Shown piece by piece: positions 52,218 to 60,357 of a DNA stretch of 64,000 bases; the stretch's first letter is position 1; every line of letters starts with the position of its first letter. Made by a program: the position numbers and the translations under genes. The notes under the pieces were generated by a model, which was given only the letters and a program-made list of their open reading frames with translations, had not been told where the DNA came from and ran no database searches. Source of the stretch: CAZJLN01 sp964540765 (GTDB lineage Bacteria; Chloroflexota; Anaerolineae; Anaerolineales; Anaerolineaceae); NCBI GenBank assembly GCA_964540765.1, contig CAZINW010000009.1, forward strand, positions 3,698 through 67,697, read 5' to 3'.

Positions 52218-53195
52218 ATGAAAATCAAATTGATTTTACTGATGACTCTCCTGATCTTACTGATTAATGGTTTTGCCCTCCCCAAACCCAGTTTGGCACA
52301 GGCTGGCGACCCCTACGACTTGATCAATGGCATCAATGAACTGCGGGCAGCTTCAGGGTTGGCGCCCTTCAGCATCAATGCTGCTTTGATGGCATCTGCA
52401 CAGGCACATGCGGATTGGATCACCGAAACTGGTCAGGGGGGGCATGTCGGCATCGGGGGCAGCCTGGCTGTTGACCGGGCTGTTGCTGCCGGCTATGGCG
52501 GGGGTGCTGCGGTTTTTGTTAACGAGAATTGGGCAAGGGGATACAACCTCTCGGCTTATGACTGCATTTACGCCAGTTGGAATGACTCTGACCATATGGG
52601 GAACATGCTGCACACTTTGCACAATGAGGTAGGCGCAGGCGTCAGCATCAGTGCCAGCAACCAGGTTACCTACGTGGTCAATTTTGGTCATGTCAGTGGA
52701 AGCGCACCCCTCCCCCAACCGACGGCGTCAACCATTCAAACCCAGGCACCTTACAACCCACCGCTTCAAACCTCAACGCCCAGAGCGGATGGTGGCATTT
52801 TGCATGTCGTCAGGGAAAATGAATTTCTGATCAATATTGCAGCAGCATACAATATTACGCTGGATGAACTTCTGCAACTGAACAATCTGACGCTTGACAC
52901 TGCAATCTATCCCGGGGATACCCTTATCATCCGTCTGGCAACCACACCCGAAGCAACCGCCACCACTGAAACCACCACCACAACAACACCCGCCCCGACA
53001 ATTAAGCCTTCAAACACACCGCGTCCCAGCCTGACCCCTTATCAAACACCCACAGCCACGCCAGAACCGGATAAAGGTCCTGGAATCCTGTCACGAATTT
53101 TCTCCGGTGATTCTAAATATTTGGGGGTTGGATTGATTGCTGTCAGCGTTCTTGGATTGATCCTTCTGATCGTAAGTTCTTCCCGCCTCCATTGA
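52218..53195 (+). CDS. CAP-domain protein with LysM and C-terminal membrane anchor
   Basis: 325 residues. Signal peptide (KIKLILLMTLLILLINGFA), CAP/SCP domain (about 33-165: INELRAASGLAPF, AQAHADW, HMGNMLHTLHNEVGAGV), LysM module (about 193-238: HVVRENEFLINIAAAYNIT, PGDTLII), Thr/Pro-rich linker and a C-terminal membrane segment (about 299-319). It is an envelope protein tethered to peptidoglycan or membrane. The frame runs back to a TTG at 52161, but ATG 52218 gives the proper signal peptide. The ribosome site is weak. Confidence 0.9.
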   Translation: MKIKLILLMTLLILLINGFALPKPSLAQAGDPYDLINGINELRAASGLAPFSINAALMASAQAHADWITETGQGGHVGIGGSLAVDRAVAAGYGGGAAVFVNENWARGYNLSAYDCIYASWNDSDHMGNMLHTLHNEVGAGVSISASNQVTYVVNFGHVSGSAPLPQPTASTIQTQAPYNPPLQTSTPRADGGILHVVRENEFLINIAAAYNITLDELLQLNNLTLDTAIYPGDTLIIRLATTPEATATTETTTTTTPAPTIKPSNTPRPSLTPYQTPTATPEPDKGPGILSRIFSGDSKYLGVGLIAVSVLGLILLIVSSSRLH

Positions 53196-53230
53196 AAATA
53201 CGCAAGCCCGAAGACACATATGGATGAATG

Positions 53231-54376
53231 CTACCCCACGACTGCAGCGCCATCAGCAGCGTGACAGAGATAAACACTGGCTGTTTTCCCGCTAAGCTGC
53301 TGATAGCATCGCAGCATTTCATCGATAAAAGATTCAACGAATTCTTCCAAAACCAGGTTGACCGTGCAGCCTCCAAAACCAGCCCCTGTCAACCGTGCAC
53401 CCAGGCAGCCCGGCAATCTGGCAGCGATTTCAACCAGGGTATCCAGCTCCGGACAACTGACCTCATAAAGATCGCGCAGACCTTCATGACATTGAAACAT
53501 AAGTTCTCCAAAATCATGGGCATTTCCGCTTTCAAGATAGTCGACAGCCAATGAAACCCTTGATATTTCCTCAATCACAAATCGAGCGCGTTTTTGTTGC
53601 CTATCAGGTAAATGATGGGCAAGCAGCGCAAACTGGTCAGGGCCTATGTCTCTCAGGTTTTTAATGCCAGGCAGGTGCTGCTGGAGTATCTTAACCGCTT
53701 GCTCACAGTCACTGCGCCTTTCATTGTATGCTGATCCCGCCAGGGAGCGGGGCACTCGCGAATCAGCAATGACAATGGCTGTGTTTTGGGGTAAAGGGAT
53801 CGGCTTCCAATCCAGGTTGCGGGTATCCAGATATAAGGCATGCCCCGCCACGCCAAAAATACTGGCAAATTGATCCATCAAACCGGATTGAACGCCAATA
53901 TATTTATTCTCAGCTTGTTTGCAGAGCAGTGCGAGATCCATGCGGTCAATTTCCCAACCGGCAAGATTCTGCCAGGCTGCAGCAAATGCAACCTGAATTG
54001 CTGCTGATGAACTGAGACCGGAACCTATTGGGACGCTTGATGAATAAACCGCCTCAATGCCTTTGACCTCTAATCCAGCCTGCATCAATGACCAGGCTAC
54101 ACCAGCGGGATAATATGCAAAAGCAGGCAGAAGTCCACCTTCCGTATCACGTTTTTCTTCAATGTGCTCAAGGGATATGGTAATGTGTTGGCGCAGGTCC
54201 ACTGCATTTAACCGGATGATTGGTTCAGCCAACTCCCGGAAGTCAAGCCTGACATAACGATCAATGGCAGCAGGCAGAACGATACCGCCGTTGTAATCCA
54301 CATGTTCACCAAGCAGATTAACCCTGCCCGGCGCAAGAATGGCTCTTATGGGTTTATCGTTAATGGCATTAAGCAT
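53231..54376 (-). CDS. galK: galactokinase
   Basis: 381 residues of the GHMP kinase family. The galactokinase signature APGRVNLLGEHVDYNGG lies at 15-31, the ATP loop VPIGSGLSSSAAIQ near 115-128 and the C-terminal LTGAGFGGCTVNLV near 337-350. It phosphorylates galactose at C1 in the Leloir pathway, which would use galactose set free by the GH35-like enzyme of the distant operon. No galT or galE nearby. It follows the GIY-YIG gene by six bases on the minus strand. Confidence 0.95.
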   Translation of the reverse strand: MLNAINDKPIRAILAPGRVNLLGEHVDYNGGIVLPAAIDRYVRLDFRELAEPIIRLNAVDLRQHITISLEHIEEKRDTEGGLLPAFAYYPAGVAWSLMQAGLEVKGIEAVYSSSVPIGSGLSSSAAIQVAFAAAWQNLAGWEIDRMDLALLCKQAENKYIGVQSGLMDQFASIFGVAGHALYLDTRNLDWKPIPLPQNTAIVIADSRVPRSLAGSAYNERRSDCEQAVKILQQHLPGIKNLRDIGPDQFALLAHHLPDRQQKRARFVIEEISRVSLAVDYLESGNAHDFGELMFQCHEGLRDLYEVSCPELDTLVEIAARLPGCLGARLTGAGFGGCTVNLVLEEFVESFIDEMLRCYQQLSGKTASVYLCHAADGAAVVG

Positions 54377-54382
54377 TTATAC

Positions 54383-54649
54383 TCAATCTCCATGCGCATT
54401 AACAGGGTTGCCCGCAATCAAATTTTGCTTGCGGGCATGGTCCCACCTCTTGATCTCAGCTTCACGCCTTTGAGCACTGGCACGATCGGGCTGCTCCTCA
54501 AAATATACCAGGGTCGCCGGGCCATTCACGCGAGTATACCTGGCTCCATGACCGTTGTTGTGCTGTTTCAGCCTTCTCAATGGGTCTGTACTCCAACCTG
54601 TATAAAAAGCTTCATTGGCACATTTCAGGATGTACACATAAAAAGCCAC
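54383..54649 (-). CDS. GIY-YIG nuclease-superfamily protein
   Basis: 88 residues, single GIY-YIG domain of the UPF0213 type: YVYILKCANEAFYTGWSTDPLRRL holds the two tyrosine motifs and the conserved Arg, and the Glu near residue 60 lies in RREAEIKRW. Roles of this small group are unclear. The start is taken as GTG 54649, with GGAG six bases upstream, rather than the TTG at 54655 that would overlap the protease gene. Confidence 0.85.
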   Translation of the reverse strand: MAFYVYILKCANEAFYTGWSTDPLRRLKQHNNGHGARYTRVNGPATLVYFEEQPDRASAQRREAEIKRWDHARKQNLIAGNPVNAHGD

Positions 54650-54651
54650 GG

Positions 54652-55299
54652 TCAACTCCAGCCCAATAAGAAGCGCGTCAGATTGATCACCGGTTCACGA
54701 ATAATAATTCCTAACAAGTCAAATCCAAGCCTGGGGCCAATGACGGCAATCACGAGCAGTACATAGGGCCCGTAAATCTTGATACGATCGTAAGTATCCT
54801 CCCATGTAAGGGGCAGGAAATACGCCAGCACCTTCTCTCCATCCAACGGTGCCAGCGGGATAAGATTGAACATAAAAAGGGTGAGGTTGATGAAGACAAA
54901 TTCCAATAGGAACTGACCCGGCGTTGGTAAAAAAGAATTGGCATTCGTGGTGTAAGGAACCAGCGCAAAACGCAGTGGCAGCGCCGCCAGTAGTGCCATA
55001 ACCAGGTTGGAAAGTGGACCGGCAATCGACACCAGCATCACACCTGCGCGTGTCTTGCGGCGTAACGCATAAGGATTTATGGGCACTGGTTTTGCCCAGC
55101 CAAATCCAGCAAAGATCAGTAACAGGGTGCCAAGAAGATCCAGGTGGGCAATTGGGTTGAGGGTCAGTCGACCTGCCAGCCTTGGTGTATCATCGCCCAG
55201 GGCATCAGCAGTGGCAGCATGAGAAAATTCATGCAGCGTGAATGCAATTATCAGAGTGATGATGCGGGAGATTATGGTCGGTAGATCAAGATTGAACAT
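54652..55299 (-). CDS. site-2 protease family (M50) membrane protein
   Basis: 215 residues, about five membrane segments. Zinc motif HEFSH at about 23-27 and the distal metal Asp in NLIPLAPLDGEKVL at about 140-153. Belongs to the short FtsH-like/RseP-independent M50B group with no PDZ domain. It would cut substrates within the membrane; the substrate is unknown. First gene of a three-gene minus-strand run with the GIY-YIG gene and galK. Confidence 0.9.
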   Translation of the reverse strand: MFNLDLPTIISRIITLIIAFTLHEFSHAATADALGDDTPRLAGRLTLNPIAHLDLLGTLLLIFAGFGWAKPVPINPYALRRKTRAGVMLVSIAGPLSNLVMALLAALPLRFALVPYTTNANSFLPTPGQFLLEFVFINLTLFMFNLIPLAPLDGEKVLAYFLPLTWEDTYDRIKIYGPYVLLVIAVIGPRLGFDLLGIIIREPVINLTRFLLGWS

Positions 55300-55392
55300 A
55301 TGAAGGCTTTCTATTCCTGATGGAGAGAATTAAATCCATGTTAAACGGCTGCAACGATGCTTTTTAGGGTCCGGAGTCATTATATCATGGGG

Positions 55393-55401
55393 TGGTATAA
55401 T
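55393..55401 (+). promoter_or_regulatory. extended -10, leaderless promoter candidate
   Basis: TGG then TATAAT (55396-55401). The expected start point 6-8 bases on coincides with the ATG at 55409, and there is no ribosome site, so this mRNA may lack a leader. Confidence 0.55.
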
Positions 55402-55408
55402 CGCCTCT

Positions 55409-55618
55409 ATGCTGGAAGAATATCAAATCGGTGATAAAGTCAGGCTGCGTAAGCCTCATCCTTGCGGTGGATATGATTGGGAAGTTGTACGCATCGGAGC
55501 CGATATTGGTTTGGTCTGCTTGAAATGCCAGCATCGTGTCCTGCTTTCAAGGCGCGAATTGGCAAGGCGGTTAAAATCCTTCCTTTCCCGCGCCGGGGAT
55601 CAAAAACCTCAAGACTGA
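55409..55618 (+). CDS. DUF951 family protein (69 aa)
   Basis: Compact basic protein beginning YQIGDKVRLRKPHPCGGYDWEVVRIGADIGLVCLKCQHRVLL: the GDxVxxxKxHPCGxxxWEVxRxGxDxxxxCxxCxxxV pattern of DUF951. Two cysteine sets could bind a metal. Function unknown, probably nucleic-acid linked in Firmicutes and Chloroflexota. No ribosome site upstream of the ATG, consistent with the leaderless promoter. Confidence 0.9.
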   Translation: MLEEYQIGDKVRLRKPHPCGGYDWEVVRIGADIGLVCLKCQHRVLLSRRELARRLKSFLSRAGDQKPQD

Positions 55619-55712
55619 TCAAAACGTCTCCCCAAAGATTATGATAAAATAAAGGGGTGGATCGTATTAATTTCCCTTAGCACTAATCTGCTTATATCAT
55701 AAAGGGGAAAAA

Positions 55713-55931
55713 ATGAAGATCAACACTCACCAAAAGCAAAAGAACAGCTTTTCGTGGGGTGAAGTGATCTCACTTCACAAATCTGACGCTCTTTTGGAAT
55801 GGAAACGCTTATGGCTGAAATCAGCGAATTGGAAATCATTATCCGAGTATTGGTGGCAGCTGTTTTGGGCGCTGCAGTTGGCTTTGAGCGTGAACGCGAT
55901 AGCCAACCAGCCGGTTTACGTACCCATATAA
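55713..55931 (+). CDS. possible leader ORF overlapping mgtC-like gene (72 aa)
   Basis: ATG 55713 has a good AAAGGGG site five bases upstream. The frame encodes a polar start (MKINTHQKQKNSFSW), then a tryptophan-rich part that overlaps the MgtC gene out of frame by about 120 bases. No family match. In some bacteria mgtC is controlled by leader ORFs, so a regulatory leader is possible, but the overlap alone may be chance. Confidence 0.25.
   Translation: MKINTHQKQKNSFSWGEVISLHKSDALLEWKRLWLKSANWKSLSEYWWQLFWALQLALSVNAIANQPVYVPI
55759..55778. promoter_or_regulatory. 20-bp palindrome upstream of mgtC-like gene
   Basis: Arms GTGAAGTGA (55759-55767) and TCACTTCAC (55770-55778) with a two-base centre. 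Too tight to fold as an RNA loop without opening the top pair, so it looks more like a dimeric-repressor operator. Confidence 0.4.
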
Positions 55932-56470
55932 TCCTCGTTATTGGTGCAGCCCTTGCCATGTGCCTCTCAATAAATCTTGCAGTCAAATATGGCGGCGATC
56001 CTGCCCGTCTGGCAGCCCAGGTGATCTCAGGCATCGGTTTTCTCGGTGCCGGCGCCATTTTGCGTATTGGTTTCAACGTCAAGGGGCTCACCACTGCTAC
56101 GACCCTCTGGTCCATGGCAATTGTCGGTTTGACAGTCGGTTATGGCTATTATTTAATTGGTATTGTCATCACTGTGATCATGTTGATCACGCTCACCCTG
56201 CTTAATGCCATCGAAAAACGCTGGGTTCGTACCAACATCATCCGAAGTATCAGTATCGTAGCAGAAGACCATGAGGGCCTGGTGAAAACTGTTCGTAAGA
56301 CGTCCACCAAATTGGCTGAACAGATTGATTCGTTTTCTGTTCAAAAAAATGTAAAGAACAAGCGCATCCGCATCCAAATTGTGGCGCGGGTTAACAAGGG
56401 CGAAAAAATGGAAGACCTCACCCAGGCAATCTCAAGCATTGAGGGCATTCGCAGCCTCAAAATTGAATGA
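55811..56470 (+). CDS. MgtC/SapB family membrane protein
   Basis: 219 residues. Four to five membrane segments in the first 140 residues, with AAVLGAAVGFERERDSQPAGLRTHIILVIGAAL and ISGIGFLGAGAIL, the two family signatures. The cytoplasmic tail (about 150-219) resembles an ACT-like regulatory domain. Members influence magnesium and phosphate homeostasis. ATG 55811 has GGAA six bases upstream; ATG 55799 sits too close to its own site. Confidence 0.9.
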   Translation: MAEISELEIIIRVLVAAVLGAAVGFERERDSQPAGLRTHIILVIGAALAMCLSINLAVKYGGDPARLAAQVISGIGFLGAGAILRIGFNVKGLTTATTLWSMAIVGLTVGYGYYLIGIVITVIMLITLTLLNAIEKRWVRTNIIRSISIVAEDHEGLVKTVRKTSTKLAEQIDSFSVQKNVKNKRIRIQIVARVNKGEKMEDLTQAISSIEGIRSLKIE

Positions 56471-56630
56471 TTTTTTACATTATTCATAGGTTGATCGCTT
56501 AGGTTAATGCCGATTTTGTTTACTCATCACTTAATCCGAATGGTGACCTGGATCCCCACGGGATTTCATCACAATTGGATCTGCCTTGGCATCCTGCCAT
56601 ATATTTCGTCTACCTTGGATAAATATATTG

Positions 56631-56636
56631 TATACT
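56631..56636 (+). promoter_or_regulatory. -10 element, leaderless candidate
   Basis: TATACT ten bases before the ATG at 56647 with no clear ribosome site and no good -35. Confidence 0.35.
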
Positions 56637-56646
56637 CGAGAATGAT

Positions 56647-58278
56647 ATGCCAGACCTCACACATTGCCTGCACCTGCAAGATATAGGCTTTTTAAATATC
56701 ATCGCCGAACTCTGGGGGCTTGACGTTGATGCACCGGATGCCCGTAGTACCCTCACCCCGCTCATTGCAGGCATGCATGACCGATTTTTGTTTGAGGAGA
56801 TGGTGGCAGCATTGCCGCGATCAGCCTCTCAAGCCCTCCTCACTTTGAAGGCAAACAATGGCAGGATGCCATGGCCCCATTTCACCAGAGATTTCGGTGA
56901 ATTACGCAGCATGGGCGCTGCAAAACGTGACCGTGAAAAGCCGCATCGCAGCCCCATCTCCGCCACAGAAACCCTCTGGTATCGCGCCATGATCGGCAGG
57001 GATTTTTTGGAACATGCGGGCACTCTGCAGGAGTGCGCTTATATCCCTGATGAATTTATAGCCTGGTTACCTGCTACTAAAATCCAAACCTCTGCATCGG
57101 TTACGGGAGAGCCCGCATCCCTCACAGAGACCGATATCATTCACCCAGCCAGCGATCAAATCCTTGATGCCACCTGTACCCTTCTGGCTGCACAGCGTCG
57201 TTCACAGCCCTCCCTCCTGCCGGGGTCAAACGATTGGATTCTGCCCAAGGACCACCTTCTCAGCCTGGTGAAATCCCTTTCCTTGATCAATAAAGATGGC
57301 TTGCCAGATGCTGACTACGCCCGCCCTTTTTTGGAAGCCAACCGTAGAAATGCCCTTCTCTTTCTGGTCGAAGGCTGGATTAAAAGTGAGACCTTCAATG
57401 AACTGCGCCTGGTGCCTTCGTTAAAATGTGAAGGGGCGTGGCAAAATAAACCGCGTAAAGTTCGCGCTGCCATCCTTGATCTCATCCGTCAGGTTCCTGC
57501 AGGGCAATGGTGGTCCCTTGAAGCCTTCATCAAGGATATCCACCAGGCATTTCCTGATTTTCAGAGAAGCGCAGGCGAATATGATACCTGGTTGATCCGT
57601 TCTGCAGAGACCAGCGGCTTGCTGCTCGGGCTTTCCAACTGGGATGATGTGGAAGGTGCACTTATCCGCTATCTCATTTCTGAGCCCATGCACGCCCTGG
57701 GGCTTCTTGACCTGGCAACGACACAGAATGGCACGTCGGTCATTGCCTTTCGCACTGCTGCCTGGTTTGAGAAATTAATGGCGGGTCAGCCACCGGATGA
57801 TCTTGAGAATGAAATGTCCCCTGTCCTGATCTCCTCCAGCGGTCTAATTGAAATGTCAAACACAACAGCGCGCATCGTCCGTTACCAGGTATCGCGCTTT
57901 TGTGAATGGGTATCTGAGCAGGACGGGCAGTATCGCTACCGGCTCACACCGCAATCCTTAAAATCAGCACGCGAGCAGGGTTTGAAAACTTCGCATCTCA
58001 TCAGCCTTTTACGTAAATACGGTAAGTCTGCACCGCCGCCATCCCTGGTCAACGCCATCAAACGGTGGGAAGAGGCGGGGCGTGAAGCGTTTATCGAACC
58101 ATTGTGTGTGCTGCGAGTGGCTTCACCTGAGATATTGGCAGCTCTGCGTGAGTCCCCTGCCAACCGTTTTTTGGGTGAACCATTGGGACCGGTGTCCATC
58201 ATCGTTCATGAAAATGCAATCGATAAAGTACTTTCAGCGCTTGCCAGGCAGGGATATCTGGCTGATGTTCAAAAATGA
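56647..58278 (+). CDS. helicase-associated-domain protein (XPB/Ssl2 N-terminal-like)
   Basis: 543 residues, no helicase motor motifs. The C-terminal end (EILAALRESPANRFLGEPLGPVSIIVHENAIDKVLSALARQGYLADV) matches the helicase-associated (XPB/Ssl2 N-terminal-like, Helicase_C_3) domain. The N-terminal part is built from winged-helix-like repeats (ALPRSASQALLTLKANNGRMPW). Such proteins are widespread in Chloroflexota and Actinomycetota without known function and might accompany an XPB-type helicase. It overlaps the following membrane-protein gene by four bases (ATGA). Confidence 0.75.
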   Translation: MPDLTHCLHLQDIGFLNIIAELWGLDVDAPDARSTLTPLIAGMHDRFLFEEMVAALPRSASQALLTLKANNGRMPWPHFTRDFGELRSMGAAKRDREKPHRSPISATETLWYRAMIGRDFLEHAGTLQECAYIPDEFIAWLPATKIQTSASVTGEPASLTETDIIHPASDQILDATCTLLAAQRRSQPSLLPGSNDWILPKDHLLSLVKSLSLINKDGLPDADYARPFLEANRRNALLFLVEGWIKSETFNELRLVPSLKCEGAWQNKPRKVRAAILDLIRQVPAGQWWSLEAFIKDIHQAFPDFQRSAGEYDTWLIRSAETSGLLLGLSNWDDVEGALIRYLISEPMHALGLLDLATTQNGTSVIAFRTAAWFEKLMAGQPPDDLENEMSPVLISSSGLIEMSNTTARIVRYQVSRFCEWVSEQDGQYRYRLTPQSLKSAREQGLKTSHLISLLRKYGKSAPPPSLVNAIKRWEEAGREAFIEPLCVLRVASPEILAALRESPANRFLGEPLGPVSIIVHENAIDKVLSALARQGYLADVQK

Positions 58279-58760
58279 CTGACCGGGATCTGGCAATGAC
58301 GCAAGATATGCAAAAACCACACACACGCCGTCCCTTCCTGCTCAGGTTGGTGAGCCTTTCCCTGTTTGCTGTCGCGATCTTTGGATGGCTGCGGTTCATT
58401 GCTGCCCTGCAGAACAAGGCATTTCTTGGCGAAATTGGCTTTCCCCCTACTCTGCAGTGGTATCTCATCCTCAGCGGTTTGCTGGCAGGGCTTGTTTGCC
58501 TGCCTGCCCTCTGGGCGTTGCGGCGCAGGTATTCCTGGGCGCCCACCGCATCCTGGCTGGGCGTTTGCACAGTGCTCGCCTTACATTGGATTGAACGGCT
58601 CACCCTCTGGGAGACCGGGCAGAGCGCCAGGAACTGGGCTTTCATGCTCATCCTAACCGTCCTCTGGTTGGGATTGCTCTTCCTGTCTTTCTCATTGGCT
58701 GCCAGCCGTCAGTACCTGAATAACGCTTATAAAACCAAGCTGAAACATGATGACCCTTGA
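58275..58760 (+). CDS. hypothetical integral membrane protein (161 aa)
   Basis: Four predicted membrane segments (about 18-36, 55-73, 85-105, 123-145) and basic ends. No family recognised. It overlaps the helicase-associated gene by ATGA and is followed after 11 bases by the CYTH gene, so the three are probably one transcript. Confidence 0.8.
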   Translation: MTDRDLAMTQDMQKPHTRRPFLLRLVSLSLFAVAIFGWLRFIAALQNKAFLGEIGFPPTLQWYLILSGLLAGLVCLPALWALRRRYSWAPTASWLGVCTVLALHWIERLTLWETGQSARNWAFMLILTVLWLGLLFLSFSLAASRQYLNNAYKTKLKHDDP

Positions 58761-58771
58761 AGGATACTGCC

Positions 58772-59377
58772 ATGTCTGAAAAAGAAACTGAAGTGAAATT
58801 CTACCTCTCCAATCCCGCCCGGTTGTTCGCATCCCTTGAACGGGCAGGCGCTGTATTGGTCCAACCCCGTGTTTTTGAGGTCAACTTGCGCTACGACACT
58901 CCCAAACTGGAGCTTTCAGCAGGTGCCAGGGTCCTGCGCCTGCGCCAGGATACGGAAGCGCACCTGACCTATAAAGGTCCCGGTCAGATCATCGATGATG
59001 TACTGACGCGGCAGGAGATTGAGTTCACCCTCAGCGATTTCACTGCTGCCCGGCATTTTCTGGAAGCGCTTGGGTATGAAGTGATCCTGACCTATGAAAA
59101 ATACCGACAGACTTATGCCATGGATGACCTGCTCATCACCATCGATGAGATGCCTTACGGCACGTTCAGCGAGATCGAAGGACTCCGGGCAGCACAGATC
59201 CAGGAAACAGCAGCCAGATTCGGGCTGAATTGGTCTGCGCGGATCAATCGTAGTTATGCCGATATCTTTCGCCAATTGAAAGCCGACCTGGCACTGCCCT
59301 TCAGCGACCTCACCTTTGAGAATTTCAGCAACCTGGTCATCAGCCCGCAAGATATGAATATTGTTCCTGCTGATTAA
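58772..59377 (+). CDS. class IV adenylate cyclase / CYTH-domain protein
   Basis: 201 residues. The CYTH signature ExExK is ETEVKF at 5-10, followed by RYDTP, RVLRLRQD and LTYKGPG, with the tail motif GTFSEIEG near 132. The family includes class IV adenylate cyclases, thiamine triphosphatases and tripolyphosphatases; the Yersinia-type CyaB cyclase group has similar length. Substrate is therefore a triphosphate. ATG 58772 with AAGG upstream is preferred to the TTG at 58757. Confidence 0.88.
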   Translation: MSEKETEVKFYLSNPARLFASLERAGAVLVQPRVFEVNLRYDTPKLELSAGARVLRLRQDTEAHLTYKGPGQIIDDVLTRQEIEFTLSDFTAARHFLEALGYEVILTYEKYRQTYAMDDLLITIDEMPYGTFSEIEGLRAAQIQETAARFGLNWSARINRSYADIFRQLKADLALPFSDLTFENFSNLVISPQDMNIVPAD

Positions 59378-59580
59378 TGTTGTTCGCCATACCGTATTTT
59401 CTCATGCAAAGAGCGCCAAAATGCAGAGAAAAAATCAAATATCAATCTATACACATCACAAGTTCGCAAACTTCGCAAAGAACGCAATCCCAAGGACGTA
59501 GCGCGAGATCGCAATCAAAAATACACACACCCTAACACAGTAAGGGTAGCTTAGTTCTCTTGACAAAACAAAGGAAGAAA
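59378..59580. other. 203-base gap with repeat-like sequence
   Basis: Contains CGCAAAGAACGCAATC and GTAGCGCGAGATCGC near 59473-59515, which look like a dispersed intergenic repeat. A short ACCCT/AGGGT stem lies near 59530-59547. No RNA gene recognised. Confidence 0.3.
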
Positions 59581-60117
59581 ATGCAAACCTGGAAAACCCT
59601 TTCACGTAAAACAATTTTGGATCGCAGCCCATACCTGGTGGTGGAAGAGCACCAAATCCAATTACCGGATGGGCGTATTATTGATGATTGGACCTGGGTG
59701 ATCACACCGGATTTTGTTATTATCGTGGCGATCACGGATGAGGGAAAATGGCTTTGCTTCAGGCAGGTGAAGTATGCAATAGGTGGTATCACCCTTGCTC
59801 CGGTTGGGGGATACATAAAAGAAGGTGAAGATCCCCTGGTGGCTGCCAAGCGGGAATTACGTGAAGAGACCGGTTATGAAGCCTCTATATGGAATTCCAT
59901 GGGGAAGTACATCGTGGATGCCAATCGAGGGAAAGCCACTGGTTATCTCTTTCTTGCTTGCGCTGCACATAAAGTGACTGAAATCGATTCAGATGACCTT
60001 GAAGAACAACAGATGCTCTTCTTAAGCCGAAAAGAGGTTGAGACTGCCGTTGTTCATGGCAAATTCAAGGAAATATCATACCAAACCGCAATGGCGCTGG
60101 CGCTGCTGCAACCATAA
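59581..60117 (+). CDS. NUDIX hydrolase
   Basis: 178 residues. The Nudix box reads GYIKEGEDPLVAAKRELREETGY (about 79-101), the full GX5EX7REUXEEXGU pattern, so it is catalytically complete. The rest resembles ADP-ribose/sugar-nucleotide pyrophosphatases (NudF type). AGGA lies six bases before ATG 59581; the frame also starts at a TTG at 59560. It stands alone and is followed by an imperfect hairpin. Confidence 0.9.
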   Translation: MQTWKTLSRKTILDRSPYLVVEEHQIQLPDGRIIDDWTWVITPDFVIIVAITDEGKWLCFRQVKYAIGGITLAPVGGYIKEGEDPLVAAKRELREETGYEASIWNSMGKYIVDANRGKATGYLFLACAAHKVTEIDSDDLEEQQMLFLSRKEVETAVVHGKFKEISYQTAMALALLQP

Positions 60118-60129
60118 AGATGGATAGAG

Positions 60130-60152
60130 ACCCAACATTGATGGTGTTGGGT
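60130..60152 (+). terminator. hairpin after the NUDIX gene
   Basis: ACCCAACA (60130-60137) pairs with TGTTGGGT (60145-60152), loop of seven. No U-run, so termination is uncertain. Confidence 0.4.
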
Positions 60153-60242
60153 TGCGGGCATGCCTAAATGCGTTATAACCCGTGCATCTTGAAAGCGATC
60201 ATTAATTTCTGCCCTTTATCCCAGCTACGCCAATAAAAAATC

Positions 60243-60275
60243 TTTACACTGATTTAACCTCATGTTTATTATAAT
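60243..60275 (+). promoter_or_regulatory. tandem 11-bp repeats and -10 of the two-component operon
   Basis: TTTACACTGAT (60243-60253) and TTAACCTCATG (60254-60264) repeat in an 11-bp register, then five bases on TATAAT (60270-60275). There is no usual -35, as in promoters activated by an OmpR/PhoB-family regulator. The same layout precedes the lipoprotein gene at 62497. Confidence 0.6.
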
Positions 60276-60357
60276 GAAATGGTAGATTACAATCGTAGTT
60301 ATTGTTTGATGTTGGGCAGCGGAAGGATCCCTTCTACTGATCCATGTAGGATAAGCA

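Noticed and set aside
52168..52221. 17-codon frame ending in ATGA overlap with the CAP gene start
   Set aside because: No ribosome site upstream; coupling is possible but chance is as likely.
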